Shown here: positions 33,480 through 45,714 of the stretch, in pieces | How the letters are laid out: the number at the start of each line of letters is the position of its first letter | Position numbering within the stretch: the stretch's first letter is position 1 | Assembly: GCA_028753945.1 (NCBI GenBank) | Contig: JAPNXP010000009.1 | Coordinates: forward strand, 3,410,001 to 3,474,000 | Direction: 5' to 3' | Origin: Hexactinellida sp. DTS-2022 | Taxonomy: Eukaryota; Porifera; Hexactinellida | DNA length: 64,000 nt | Notes under the pieces: generated by a model | Seen by the model: only the letters and a program-made list of their open reading frames with translations | What the model was told of the DNA's origin: nothing | The model's database searches: none | Program-made: the position numbers and the translations under genes

Positions 33480-33843
33480 ACTGTTACATAAATTTCTAGG
33501 CTCAAACCAAAAATTGCCAATTTTCTAAACAAACTTTTGAAAGAATTGAAAATTTTATGTGAAATTTACAAGTGCAAATTTCACAAAAATATGGGATATT
33601 CCTAATCCACTTTATCCCCTCTTTAAAGCAAAACTAAGATCAAGTCAATTGAGCATGTATAAGTGGGTCAAATTGGCGTTTGAATTGTGCTCGTTTTAAT
33701 CTTTTGCTAACTTCACACTCGTTTAATCAGGAGATTAATATTCCTGAAATTTTTTCTAAAATTTATTCGCATTAATTTCATGTATTTGAAAATGTTCAGC
33801 TCCAATTCGCGTTAATTTCATGGCGCGTTAATTTCCTATAATA
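33480..33843 (-). repeat. Dispersed repeat B, copy 2 (inverted)
   Basis: Reverse complement of 23040-23640, lacking the GC-rich MITE. The outer end reads GCGCGTTAATTTCCTATAAT. The AT-rich sequence just beyond it (33840-33935, ATGTAATCGG, CCACTT) resembles 22040-22190, so the homology may extend further. Confidence 0.7.
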
Positions 33844-34039
33844 ATGTAATCGGAGAGCACATATAAATTTAGAACAAGCAACGACTATAGAGTAATGATA
33901 TGTGAAACCACTTGAATATCAATTTACACAAACAGAGTGGTTTTATAATACGGCAGCTTAGGTATAAAAAGTTTGAGATAATCAGAAAGAAAATAAAACT
34001 ATATTTTCACCTTTATCTGATCCTTGTCGCTAAATATCT

Positions 34040-35717
34040 CCTCATCCGATGATGAATATCACTCTCCACCGCAATACCGGTCTGCACCACTACCGATGCA
34101 AGCATACCCTCTCCATTCAAGTCAGAGGAATCATCAATAGATTTCGAGACTGGCAGTGACAGTGAAACACCATTAACACCGGGAAATCCTCTTTCACCTT
34201 AAGGGGATGAGTATTCCTTCCTCGGTGTATCATCTCAGACTTCGGAGGCCGGAGAATTTGCAACTCCTCGGCAGAGAAAGAAGCGCTACAGTAAGCGACG
34301 TGCGCTTAACCTAAAAAAGTATCTATTCGGGACAACCGGGACAACAGAAACCCGCCACATACTTCGTCTAAACGGGCTAAGTCCTCCCGCCCTACATCTT
34401 ATTTCTTCAGCCACATCCAATTCCCACCTGTTCAAGAATCTTATAGTGTCAAGATCGCTGAAGGTGGCGAATTAGCAGAGACACAACTCGTTCCACGTGG
34501 GAACCAAATCTTTAATCTGGAAAAACTTTCCAATGTATTCACACTCCTTTTGTGTCCAGATAAATATTGCCCAGGCAGGCCAAAGCTTACATCAGCACAC
34601 TTCCAAAGACGGGTTACAGAGAACTTTTTGCTGAAATGTTATGTCTGCCATACACTTATCGCGGACTTCCCAGCTTCACTCCCAATTGGTGCATCTCCAG
34701 ATATCTGCATTAATAACCCGATTGCTCGCATTGGACAGAGCGAGATTAACGCGGGGGCTCTCATCGCCGTACATTGCACTGCATCAAGCTGGGAAGACTT
34801 CCGTCTTAAATGTATCCTGGATCATGATGTTCCTTCTAACAAAATGCCCAAACATTATCTGGTTAAATTTGTCGACGCCTCCAAGTCAGTAATTGAACGT
34901 TCAACGGACATCTCTGGACAAAAGGTCTACACGAACTCAGAACCTTCAGCAATGCTTCTCCCAGGAACACGTGAATGCATTGTTAGTTTCGATGCTTCAT
35001 GGCATCGACGCGGCCACTTCTCAAATCAAGGCTTCGCGGCTGCAATTGATTCGGAAACCGGGAAAGTACTAGATTAGTATGCTCTCTATGACCATTTTTG
35101 TTATTTGTGCTCTAAGTGGGACGGGGAACGGCAATCGCAGAATCCCGATGATTTACCGATTTTTTGGGAGAGACACAGGCTCAATTGCACCGCGAATTAC
35201 AAGGGTAGTTCACAAGCAATGGAAACCACAGCAGCATTGGATATTTGGAAACGTTCCGAGTGTAAAGTACTTATTGACGTCAAGGAAAAGCGTATTGCAC
35301 ATCTATACGCACTCGTTTTTGTGCAAAATAGGGGCAAAGTATCTGAAACTATTCGTCACGCGCTCAATATTCTCCTCGAACACACCAGGGAGCAACACGA
35401 CAACTGTCCTGTAGGCGAGTCTTCATGGTGTTACTACCAGAAACAGGTAGCTCGTTGTCTCAAGGACGATACTTTACCAGCGCCATACACCCGAATCTCC
35501 TTATTTGATACCAAATGAGTATAAGCGAGCAAGAGAGTTCTTTGACATCTTTGCGTACCTTCAATTCTGTGGCTCTATCACACTCGGAAAGACCCAGAAT
35601 TACATCGAGTCACTTCACTCAATGATATGTCATCACTCTTCGAAAGCGAAGCGAGTATGTGCAGAAGTCCCTAATTGCCAGCACTGCGATGGCAGTCCTG
35701 TGCTTCAACGATGGATC
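34040..35717 (+). pseudogene. Mutator-like transposase, N-terminal 3/4 (split gene)
   Basis: A markedly less AT-rich coding stretch. It begins Ser/Pro-rich, has a nuclear-signal-like PRQRKKRYSKRRA near 34270, then PRGNQIFNLEKLSNVF, LLCPDKYCPGRPKL, LKCYVCHTL (zinc-ribbon-like cysteines), IVSFDASWHRRGHFSNQGFA (first Asp, residue 148 counting from 34550), WERHRLNCTANYKGSSQAME, CPVGESSWCYYQ, TLGKTQNYIESLHSMI, and in a shifted frame KSLIASTAMAVLCFNDG. This matches the Mutator-like transposase domain common in invertebrates. An in-frame TAG (35075-35077) and shifts near 34310, 35515 and 35660 break it. At 35717 it stops abruptly at a hAT-type insertion and resumes at 55628. Confidence 0.8.
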
Positions 35718-36064
35718 CAGGGGCGAGGCCAGCCCTAACTTTGGGAGGGGGCTTTAGCCCTTGGACCTTATTCCTCTTAGAAAGAAACATTTAGACCTAC
35801 AACCTAAATAATAATTTCCCACAATGGTGTTATATTTATACTTTGTAAATTTGAAACAAAATAGTACTGTAATTTGGTTTTAATTAATTATGTTAATCTT
35901 GAACTAAATCTAGGCCAGATTTGATGTCTAAAGTAAAGACACTATATCTACCTATACATATATTGTAATCCCAGTAGTTTAGTGGAGAGCTATAATATAA
36001 TTTTACGTTGATTGCCCTCAGATAGAAATGTTGTTTACGCTTGACGTAATATCGGGATAGATGA

Positions 36065-39060
36065 AAAATCCAAAATTGCAGCCTGTGCCGACGCATGTTC
36101 CTTTGGTGGCACAATATTTGTTGGTTGTTTATTGATAGTGCCTCCAAAGGAACATGCTGTCGGCACAGGCTGCAATTTTGGATTTTTTTTTCGCCATTTC
36201 ATCATCACTATGAAGGTGTTAAATTATTTCAGAAAGGTGTTTCAGAAGGCATCGACCCTTAGACTGGTGGAAGTTTCCATTTAGCTCACTTCATTCTAGA
36301 GATATTCAAGTTTGAGTAGAATATAAAAGGTGAAGACTCAGCATTTTTTATGTCTGTGTTTGGTCATCACCCAACACCAACCAACCCATTTTAAATATAG
36401 AATTCACAAAATTGTAAAAACACATTTTTTAACGATCTCATCATCACCTCAAGGTGTCAAGAGACTCAAGACCCACTTGTATGGGTGGCACGTGCCATAA
36501 GGACCAATTGATAAATTGAAAGTTTGTTTCCATCTTATATCATTTCTGAGATTAATGAAATTTAGATAATTAGTACAATATTCAATTAATCTATTAATAA
36601 TTTAACACCAATATTATGTACATCAAAATAAATTAAGTTCAATTATTTGCAATAATTATTAATCTAAATTGAATTTCATTATCATATTTGAACTCAGCGC
36701 ACTCGATAACCCCACTAATCTATTTGGAACCATCTCTATAAGTTAAACACAGAGCGAATTAATTATAATTAAGTTAATTAACTTCGTCATGTATCCATTG
36801 TGCAAGAATATTCTAAGCAGAAATAAATATAATCACATAATCTGTCGTTGTTATGGAATGTAGAACCTTAGTTTTCAATTATAAAATAGAAGCCTACTCG
36901 ATCTCACAAGTTGAATCACTAGAATTATCGCAAGGTGAAACAATAGAATTAGATTTAACACTTTCAATTGAACTGAAGTGTTAGTAAACAAAGGAAACTT
37001 GCAACTCAATTATGGCACAAACGAAACCCAATTTAAAAATTCGTGCACTGTGAAAAGGTGTGGAATTTAATTCTCTATCGAATGCATATAAATTAAATAT
37101 ACGCGCACTATTTATTGTTCTTTTTCTAATATTAAACAGGTGCAAAAATGTAGCCAAAAATTTGTAATAAAAAATCGTGACCCCAGGTGCACATCTGTAA
37201 CCCATGAGACACATATCGTGAAAATTTGGGCTCTTAGTTTACAAAACTCTGTTCTGTGGACGATCTACGGACTGATAAACATAATGATAATAATCGGTAA
37301 CCAAAGCACTAAGACAAATACTGGGCCACTATACTATAGTATAGTCGGCACAGTAATAACTAACCAAAGCACTAAGATTAGAACTGGGCCACTATACTAT
37401 AGTATAGTCGGCACAGTAATAATAAAATCCAAAATTGCAGCCTGTGCCGACGCATGTTCCTTTGGTGGCACTATATTTTGTTGGTGGTTTATTGATAGTG
37501 CCTCCAAAGGAACATGCTGTCGGGGCAGGCTGCAATTTTGGATTTTTTTTCGCCAAGTCATCAACGCCCAAGGTGTGAAGAACCATTTGCCAATCGGTCC
37601 GAGTCACAAGGAACAGTAGATAAATTTGAAGTTTGTTTCTATCATAAACCACCTTGAGTTTACTGCCATTCATTCATTATGTATTGATAATATATTATAT
37701 TATTGGTTATTTATTTTAGCAATGTTATCCACGGTGATTTGTGTAAAGTCAATAAATTCCTTATATTATTAGATTTTCTTTAATCCATTGTATAGTAATA
37801 CTACAATTAAATAGAAGCCAGCTGGAATTTATAAGTTGAATCAATATAATTATCGCGAGTTGAATCAATAGAGTAAGATTTAACAAGTTAAATCAATATA
37901 ATTGCTACAAGTTGAAACAATAGAATTAGATTTAACAGTTTTACAGAAATTGAAGTGTGAGTAAACAAAATAAATTTTCAACTCAATTGTGGCACAAACC
38001 AAGCCCAATTTGAAAATTCGTGCACTGTGAAAAGGTGTAGAATTTAATTCTCCATCCAAATATGCAAATTTTATCAAGCTCACTATTAATTATTTAATGT
38101 TATGAGGTTTAATTAGATTAAATAGGTGTTAAAGTTATTTGATCACTAATCGTAACCCCAGGTGCAAATTAGACGGTCACTTCGAAGGTACATGCCAAGT
38201 TTCAGCCCTCAATGTATCATGGCGTGGTCAGGGCACCGTCTACGGAGAAAAAATAATAATAATAATAATAAAAATAAAAAAATCCAAAATTGCAGCTGTG
38301 CCGACGCATGTTCCTTTGGTGGCACTATATTTTGGTGGTAGTTTATTGATAGTGCCTCCAAAGGAACATGCTGTCGGCACAAGCTGCAATTTTGGATTTT
38401 TTTCCGCCATGTCATCATCACTATGAAGGTGTTAAATTATTTCAAAAAGGTGTTACAGAAGGCATAGACCCTTAGAGTGGTGGAAGTTTCCATTTAGTTC
38501 ACTTCATTTTAGAGATATTCAAGTATGAGTAGAATATAATAGCTGATGACTCAGCATTTTTTATGTCTGTGTTTGGTCATCACCCAACATCAACTAACCC
38601 ATTTTAAATATCGAATTAACAAAATTGTAAAAACACATTTTTTTGACGATGTCATCATCACCTCAAGGTGTCAATACCCATTTGTAGAGGTGTTACGTGG
38701 CATAAGGATCAATTGATAAATTGGAAGTTTGTTTCTATCTTATTTAATTTCTGAGATTTATGATATTTAATTAATTAGTATAAATAATAATTAATATTAT
38801 TTATAATTTAACACCAATTTCAATGTCAACTTACAATTATTAAATTAAATTATTTTGTCATGAATAATTAATTAATTATTTGGTTATCAAATTTCAATTC
38901 CGCACACTCGATAACCCCTAATAAACATATTGGAAGCATCTATACAAGTCATATATCATGTTATCATGTTATCAATTGTAATTAGAATAATTTCGGATCA
39001 AATGGAATATACGTATACCTTGCGCAATAAGTAAATTTCCTGGTATTTGCAAACCACCTT
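36065..39060 (+). repeat. Repeat family A, left array (2+ units)
   Basis: Units of ~0.85-1.4 kb each start with a ~120-bp hairpin whose arms read AATCCAAAATTGCAGCCTGT and its complement, at 36068, 37424 and 38280. Two copies of the 18-bp palindrome ACTATACTATAGTATAGT lie before the second hairpin. The bodies are AT-rich with conserved phrases (CACCCAACACCAACCAACCC, GACCCCAGGTGCACATCTG). Open frames across the hairpins are by-products of the palindrome. The last unit breaks off near 39060 at the Helentron. Confidence 0.85.
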
Positions 39061-39487
39061 AATTCATTATCAACCAATAATTTAACATCAATTAAGATGT
39101 ATTACTTGAATTCACCTTTCACAAATACCCCCATATATAAGATAATTACAGAATACTGCTTTAAATCTATGGAGAATTTCAATTCGGTCCCTCAAGGGCT
39201 GCTGATAAAAATCAGTGGGTGCACTTGGGACACACCTCAGTACCTTTTCCCCGAAATTAACCCATAAATTACTAATTGCACCATGATCCCTGTTACATAA
39301 GCCATATGAAACAGTTACATGTATTAATTAGCAAAGTATTATTAAACCTGATTGTACTCATAATGACAAACAATTATAGTATGAACTCCAGGAAAATTTG
39401 GAATCTCATAAAGCTATGAAATAGCATAATCCATTATTTGTCAAGAAATTCTATATAAGAAAATAAACGCCAATAGCTAAAATACTA

Positions 39488-40414
39488 TTAAATCATGTAG
39501 ATTGCATCATAGTGGTTCGCACCACTTCCACAATGATTAATGGAATGAAATAGAACTATTAATGACTTTCCTTGATAGATAGGATCATTGGGTATACCTA
39601 GATTATTTGCATTATATACATCAGTAATCACCCATTTAGACGGGTCTGTATCAGGAGCATTAATATAACTTACATTAATGCGGGCTAAAATGCCTAACAT
39701 AATAAGTTCATTCACAGTTCCCCAAGAGTAATTACGCTTCATATTACTCAAGTGTTGCTGAATAGTAACTGCATTATAGCCTTGGTGGCCACAGAAAGCA
39801 GCAACATAAGGACTTTGTTCAAATGTTTCTATTAGAGAACCACGGATATTATGATGCTCACTTTCATCACCGAAAATAATGTGAGACAATGTTCTAAAGA
39901 AACAATTCCCATCACTTATTACAGGAACTATCCTGAAATTAAACCGATCTCTTATATTTGTACGCATAAAATCGTAATAACTAGTAGCAGAGACTCTAGA
40001 CCCAGTATAGTTAGTCGGTCTTAAAGGTATTCTCTGTAGATTAATGCATGCTGCTAATGACTGTCTCATCGAAAATGTGAATGAATTAACATTGTCATAT
40101 GTATTTACGGGAGACAGCACAGGAGTAGGGATGTGTACATGACTAACAATTACATCCTGAATATCCTTGGTTGTATTATCATTTGATATTTGGTCAATAT
40201 CAATAATATCATGTTGACTAGTAGCATGTGATATAATTGGTTGATTATCCACATTACTACAGTCACTAACAACACTTCCAAGAGAAATCAACATTGGTTT
40301 ATGATCACTAAAGTATGATTCATAAAAACCAGATGAACAGATCAAGTTTTTAGTGAATACACAATCCAGCTGAGATCCATAGTTAGTGGATACTCCAGAC
40401 AAAGATTGCATCAT
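39488..40414 (-). pseudogene. Helentron endonuclease C-terminus and OTU protease
   Basis: The first ~45 residues end the endonuclease/exonuclease/phosphatase fold: GSQLDCVFTK and YFSDHKPMLI (catalytic Asp-His). A low-complexity spacer leads to FRIVPVISDGNCFFRTLSHI (Asp 168, Cys 171), GTVNELIMLGILARINVSYI and GANHYDAIYMI (His 301): a complete OTU triad region. This is the best-preserved of the OTU modules in the window. It is in the same frame as the upstream 41344-40460 segment; only an in-frame TGA (40462-40460) separates them, so the two were one protein. Confidence 0.85.
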
Positions 40415-40459
40415 CCCTTTATTTGAAAAATACTTTACCAGGGTATCTCTCTCAAGAGA

Positions 40460-41619
40460 TCACGCAAATAAATCTATATTGAAGTCCCCAGTAACTATCA
40501 AGGAATCAGAGTTATCAATTTTACATAGAACCTGATCAAGTTCCGAGTAAAATTCCTTCATTAGGGATTGTGGTGATCGGTATATAGACATTACCACGAC
40601 AGGTTTATCGATAATCATGGGATCATAGAACTGGAGAATCAATATCTCGATCCTAGCGCCATTATGACAGCCTGAGTGTGCAACTAAAAACTTACACATC
40701 GCTGGATTTCGGGAGTATATTTGTGTACCAGAACCAGGAAGTCTAGCACTACCATCAATTCTACCAATGAGAGTATGACCAGGGATATTAAAGTTATCAG
40801 TGGCCAAAGTCATTGTCTCCTGCAAGATTAACACTTGGGATTGTACTATGAATTGATTTACGGTCAAATCTTCCCAGTGTTTGTTCAATGAACGAACATT
40901 GTGTACATAGATATCTGGACTAGTTAGTGGAATAGACCAGATAATAGCACACTGTTCTCTTAACCGCTTAAGTTCTAAGTGGACAGGATCTTTTTCAAAT
41001 AACTTATTAGTTAGTTTTAGATTACCCACTATAAACAGACCAGAGGCAGATTTAGCCCTACTGAGCGCGGTGTATAACGCATTACGTAGCATACGTACTT
41101 CTATATGGACTACAACACAATCGTAAGTATCGCCTTGACTCTCATGAATTGTAAGAGCTTCGGCTACTATGAAAGGAAACTGCTTCCTAACAATCTTATA
41201 GGAACTCACACCTTTCCCTCTCTGGAAACGTCGTGTTTCCAATCCAATAGGAGTCCAGTTCCTTGGAATTGCATTATCTCTAAGATAACGATGGTGAGAC
41301 TTTGCTCGTTTATCCTTTCCTACTGTTGGATCGTCAAACTCCATCCAGAGAATGCAGGGAACTCGTTCCAGAGAATCGCTCTAGGTACCATAAACTATTT
41401 TCTTCAAGAGGCCAGTAGCTCCATTAATCAGACCATCTTGTATGTCGTTATTCACTGTCATGAGGTATCTAGCGCCCAGCTTCAAGAAGAGCTCATAGGG
41501 TAGTCCCTGGGTGTCACACACCTTTAGGTGTTTAATAAGGTTACTCAGCTTGTCAGTTATACCTCCAGCATTGTCTCCTACTAAAGAATCAATAGCTATA
41601 AATCTAAAACCTTCAGTGG
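40460..41619 (-). pseudogene. Helentron helicase C-terminus fused to endonuclease
   Basis: The minus strand reads LTTEGFRFIAIDSLVGDNAG, LFLKLGARYLMTVNNDIQDG and LLKKIVYGT, then an in-frame TAG at 41383-41381, then VPCILWMEFDDP, RKQFPFIVAEALTIHESQGD and LYTALSRAKSASGLFIVG (last helicase motifs). The endonuclease follows: YVHNVRSLNKHWEDL, LILQET (catalytic Glu region), GSGTQIYSRN and VTGDFNIDLFA. Fusion of an AP-endonuclease-like domain behind a Helitron-type helicase defines Helentrons. It cuts DNA in related proteins; its role in transposition is not settled. Confidence 0.85.
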
Positions 41620-42063
41620 TTAATGCATTGAGAACAATCTCGTTATGAACATTAACACTGGCGTTTGTACTAAACAGATGGATAGATCTGATGGGAAGAT
41701 TCTCATAAGAATCTTTCGTAATATTCTACTGGTAAAAAGATTTGTGTCATCCTCAGTTAAACAACAGTTAGCAAAATTGTTCAATGCTAATGCAAACTTC
41801 TGATCATCTTTTTGTCTCATTATTTCCGTCAGTTCTATATATGAGAATTTTTCCCAAAGGTACGGACCAACCAGCCCGTCGTAATTATTGGCACTGGAGA
41901 CTGAAATTTGAAATACATAGCTATCCATAACCGGACGTAACTGATGGAAATCTCCAACACAGATGATGGAGACACCACCAAAGTCCAGTGAATTGTCCAT
42001 AATCGCTTTCAATCGCTTATTAACCTGAGACAAAAAATTTACTACCAACCATGGATATTTCAT
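41620..42063 (-). pseudogene. Helentron helicase, middle motifs
   Basis: It continues the upstream segment after a frameshift near 42045 (joining ...IIDEISMVGS to NFLSQVNKRLKAIM). It carries GVSIICVGDFHQLRPVMDSY (motif III) and FSYIELTEIMRQKDDQKFAL (motif IV region), then shifts frame again near 41695 to rejoin NASVNVHNEIVLNAL. PIF1/RecD-like superfamily 1 helicase. Confidence 0.85.
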
Positions 42064-43885
42064 CTATTATGATAACTTTTAAATAGCTTAGCTTACTTCT
42101 TAATGTGTTACAAACATCAGAAGATAAGTTGGGCATTTCGCCGTTAAACTCCGTTACAGGTAAAGCAAATGCAGAATGTAGTGTCATACCACTGATATTA
42201 AAAGCAGCTTTACCTGTAGGAGCTGTTAGCAGTACCTTAATAGCATCAGGCTTAGTGCCAGGTAGTGAATTCATAAATCTTACCAAACTTTCGTATAAGA
42301 CTCGTACCACCGTACTCTTACCAAAACCAGCACCTCCTCCTATATAGAGATACATAGGTGGCTGCTTGATAGTCTTAAAGCAGTGCAGAGTGTGGAGGAA
42401 TACAGTACGCTGAACCTTGTTCAAGCTGCGACACATCTCAAGGAATACTTCCTCAGTATTCATGTTAGGAATTGTGAAGAATCCCCCTACAGATTTAGTT
42501 CCGGGGTCACTATTGGGATCTACAGTCCAGGGATTGTCGTTCCCTGGATTGTCTACCTGGAAGTCAGTATCCTCAATAACCACTGCACCCTCATTGTTCA
42601 TTATTTCCTCAATAGCAATCCCATCAAAGTTGAGCTCATCAGGGTCCAAGTCCTCGAGGATATTAATAGCCGCGTCAATTGAGGATTGGTCTCTACTTTC
42701 AAATAATTCCCTATTCTGAGTAATCAGATTAAGATGGGTAGCATACATAGACTTAAAGTCAATATTGTCAGTATCACTACTGTCAGTTCTCCATGGTACA
42801 AAAAGCATTAACTGTTCTCTATAAAAGTTAACTTCGTCCTGTATAATACTATACCTTCTAAATCGAATAATTTTAGCTTTACGACGAAGTCTCATAAAAC
42901 CTGTATCTTTGAGAGAGAATAGTCTCGGATTATCGACCAGGGAAGCTGCCTCGTCTTCCATATTTTCCTCATCAAAGTCGGGTATAATTTTACATATTCG
43001 CTTACTAGATTGGAATTCATACCAAGCGGCAAACTCTGCTAGGCATGTTTCCTCTAACTCATCAGGTCGTTGCATGTAGTGCTCAATTAGACCTGACAGA
43101 AGTATATCTACAGAATCCTGTTCCATACCCATTAGAACGGGTTTGGACTTGAGTATCCTAACCCGTTTATTAGCAGGATTGGTGTTAATATACACATTTG
43201 CTCTACTGCACTTAGAGAGAGGGAGACTGAGGAGATGGTAAGAAACCTCCTGAGCTGATACCTCGCTACAGCTCTGAAATTTGTATGCAATTCCCCTCAG
43301 TCTCTCCTTAATAGTGGCATTTCCTGCTTTCAGATGCATCAAGGCATCTCTCAACAACTTAGACATCCCACGTTGGGACTTTCCGATATACGAAATAACA
43401 TAAACAGCACAAGCATATGGATGCAATATGTATTGGAGATCCATATTAGCTTTCCAGAGATGCAATATAGTCTTATTATGAGCATTGATTCGTATCTCAT
43501 TCAAATTTCGTTTCAGAAATATAGTAGATCTATTTATACAAGATCTCAATGCAGTTATGTATTGCTCTTCGGTAACATAGAGTTCATTAAAGAAATCCTG
43601 TATCGTTATACTACCTAATTCAGTATCGCTCTTATCATAGGTGTCAATTAGAGTATATATTTTCTTAGCAGTCTCCTTAAGAGCTGCATTAGCTGCTATC
43701 TCCTCTGTGGTAGCCGTACTGGCATCAAACTCCAATGGTTCTAGAATTTTAGTTGATACCATTGGAGGGTACGGAATACCAAACCTACAGCGCCGAAACG
43801 ACTTTTTCTTATAACACGTATTTGTGTGCTTATGTCGCTGTAACTTAATATCATTCTCAGTTATTATACTAGTCTCATCTGGCAA
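42020..43885 (-). pseudogene. Helentron Rep C-terminus, linker and helicase Walker motifs
   Basis: The longest frame of the element (621 codons). It has a His/Cys cluster RHKHTNTCYKK...CRFGIPYPP (residues 17-42), the Rep tyrosine region CAVYVISYIGKSQRGMSKLL (Tyr 162 and 166, spaced Y-x3-Y), an acidic linker (~300-465), RSLNKVQRTVFLH, Walker A YIGGGAGFGKST (514-525), LLTAPTGKAAFN and Walker B VIIIDEISMVG (604-614). It is in frame with the preceding Rep part; a TAA at 43915-43913 (...LPEVI-stop-FIDRTIS) interrupts, where relatives have Glu. Confidence 0.9.
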
Positions 43886-43912
43886 TTTAACTGAGATAGT
43901 ACGATCAATAAA

Positions 43913-44546
43913 TTATATTACTTCAGGTAACGAATTGTGGCCATACTTAGGGGCTTCTTGTACCCAAAGTAACGAATGCACATGTGGTGAACCTCTTTGT
44001 TGAAATTCTATTCTCAAATAGTAATCAGTCAATTTACCAAGGGGACTAACCTCTGATCGAAGCACCTTAAATAGCTCCTTGGAGCGGTGATCAAAGTACC
44101 TAGCACAAGTGACAGGATCTCTCCTTATCAGATCTGCTCTCTCGCTCCACTGGAACTCCAGAACCTCTTCAACAGACAGCTTAACGTCATCTAGGATCTG
44201 TTTCAGTATCCTGAGTAGCTCTAGCCATTTAGTCTCAGCAGCAGACAGAGTTAGAAAGAACGTGGGACATCCCAGCTGTCTTATCGTAGACATCAGCTCT
44301 CTCTGTTTCTGCTGCCAGAATGCAGGGGTAGACCGGACTTGTTTCAAGAACTTAAAAGCCTCATCGTCCTCAAACCATTCTCTCCAGATTCTCGTCATTG
44401 AGAACATCAGACACAGTTATAGCCTGTCCGTCTGTAGACTTTGTTTTTCTCAGACAAATACTGATAGCACTGTTAAGACTAGCTGTCTCTACCAGTTTGT
44501 ATTTGAGAAATAGAAGGGGATGTTAGTGCTACATCTCCGATCATAT
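43913..44546 (-). pseudogene. Helentron Rep nuclease, exon 3
   Basis: The exon starts after the acceptor TTCACTAG at 44547 with RYDRRCSTNIP, shifts one base to FLFLKYKLVETASLNSAISI (~44515) and again at ~44390 to reach FKFLKQVRSTPAFWQQKQRE, IRQLGCPTFFLTLSAAETKW, DPVTCARYFDHR and FQQRGSPHVHSLLWVQEAPK. PHVH is the HUH motif whose histidines hold the metal for strand nicking, and it is intact here. The minus-strand donor/acceptor pair bounding the preceding 172-bp intron (44547-44718) has GT...AG ends and restores phase. Confidence 0.85.
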
Positions 44547-44718
44547 CTAGTGAATTGTTTTGTAGTTATTAAGTAAGATAGTAATTACAAGAAATATATA
44601 ATTTGACCATGGATACACATCTGAATTAGGCTAAAAATCCTTGGTTTAGTATAACAATTAAAATAATATTAGTAATTTAATAGTAAAGATTTAGAAATAA
44701 GTATTGAGTATAACTAAC

Positions 44719-45565
44719 CTCAAGATGTCAGACTTTGATTTCTTGAGGATAGACAAGTCCTCAGGTAAGTCTCTGCATTGACCAGCAAACACACAAGGGT
44801 AAGCTAGTTCCTCTATAAACTTATCCTGTGAGAAGTACAGAGGCTTCCTCCCTTCTCCAGGAGCCAATTTCATTAGCAGGTTCTCATTAGACAGCAGCAG
44901 TGTGTCTAGAGAACCAGGGTTAATGGGGAGATCATCCTTGGTCTCATCCCAATCATCAATCTCCTTCAACAACTCAAGGATATCGAAGAGTTCCTCGATA
45001 CCAGGAACAGTCTCAGAACTCTGTTCCTCTTCATCTACAACTATATCACAAGGCTCGTCATTCGGGTTAACAATAAAATTAACATTACCAGAACAGTTTG
45101 TGGAACAGAGTTAACCCAATCCTCTGAAACTACTACTTTCTCTAGCTTGAAGAGCTCAGTGGTAGAGAGATAGAGAGCTGCTTCTAACACTACATTCGGT
45201 CTTATCGTTTCGTATAAATAGGGTTTCGCGAACGATAACTTACGAAACAATTGTAATTGAATAGTTTGGGACTGTAGGAACGTCCTAGGTAACCGATTAA
45301 CAGTCTTATCTACGTCTATGGGAACATTAACAACCATGCCATGCAGTCCGTGCTGTCTCTCCCTGCCTATAGATCTAATGTTCATGAACTCGTGTCTGGG
45401 AGATACCAGTCTCTGTTCAATCACAGTCAGACCAGTTAGCTCAGGAGGGATCTCGGGGAAAGACAAGCCACGGCACAACGCTATCATAGGGACTCTGCCA
45501 TCTTTGATGTTAATGAAACAGTTCTTACATACATACTCAATGTTAAGTGTCTCATAGAGAAAAAC
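44719..45565 (-). pseudogene. Helentron N-terminal region, exon 2
   Basis: The exon begins VFLYETLNIEYVCKNCFINI (C-x2-C), continues LCRGLSFPEIPPELTGLTVI, EQRLVSPRHEFMNIRSIGRE, RQHGLHGMVVNVPIDVDKTV and LPRTF, a strongly conserved block of Helentron proteins before Rep. One frameshift near 45090 joins it to the acidic segment DEEEQSSETVPGIEELFDIL, NPGSLDTLLLSNENLLMK, LAPGEGRKPLYFSQDKF. It ends at the donor TTGAG|GTTAGT. The 149-bp intron upstream (45566-45714) has CAG|GTAATT and TTTAG| borders and keeps the frame. Confidence 0.85.
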
Positions 45566-45714
45566 CTAAAGGAGTATAACAGATAATAATAATGTAATAG
45601 GATAACGCGCATATTATATTTGAGTGTGTCTTTGATTAATTAATTATCTCTAAAATTAAATAATATTTTAGTAAAGAAATTATTTAAATATATAAAGTAT
45701 AAGAATATAATTAC

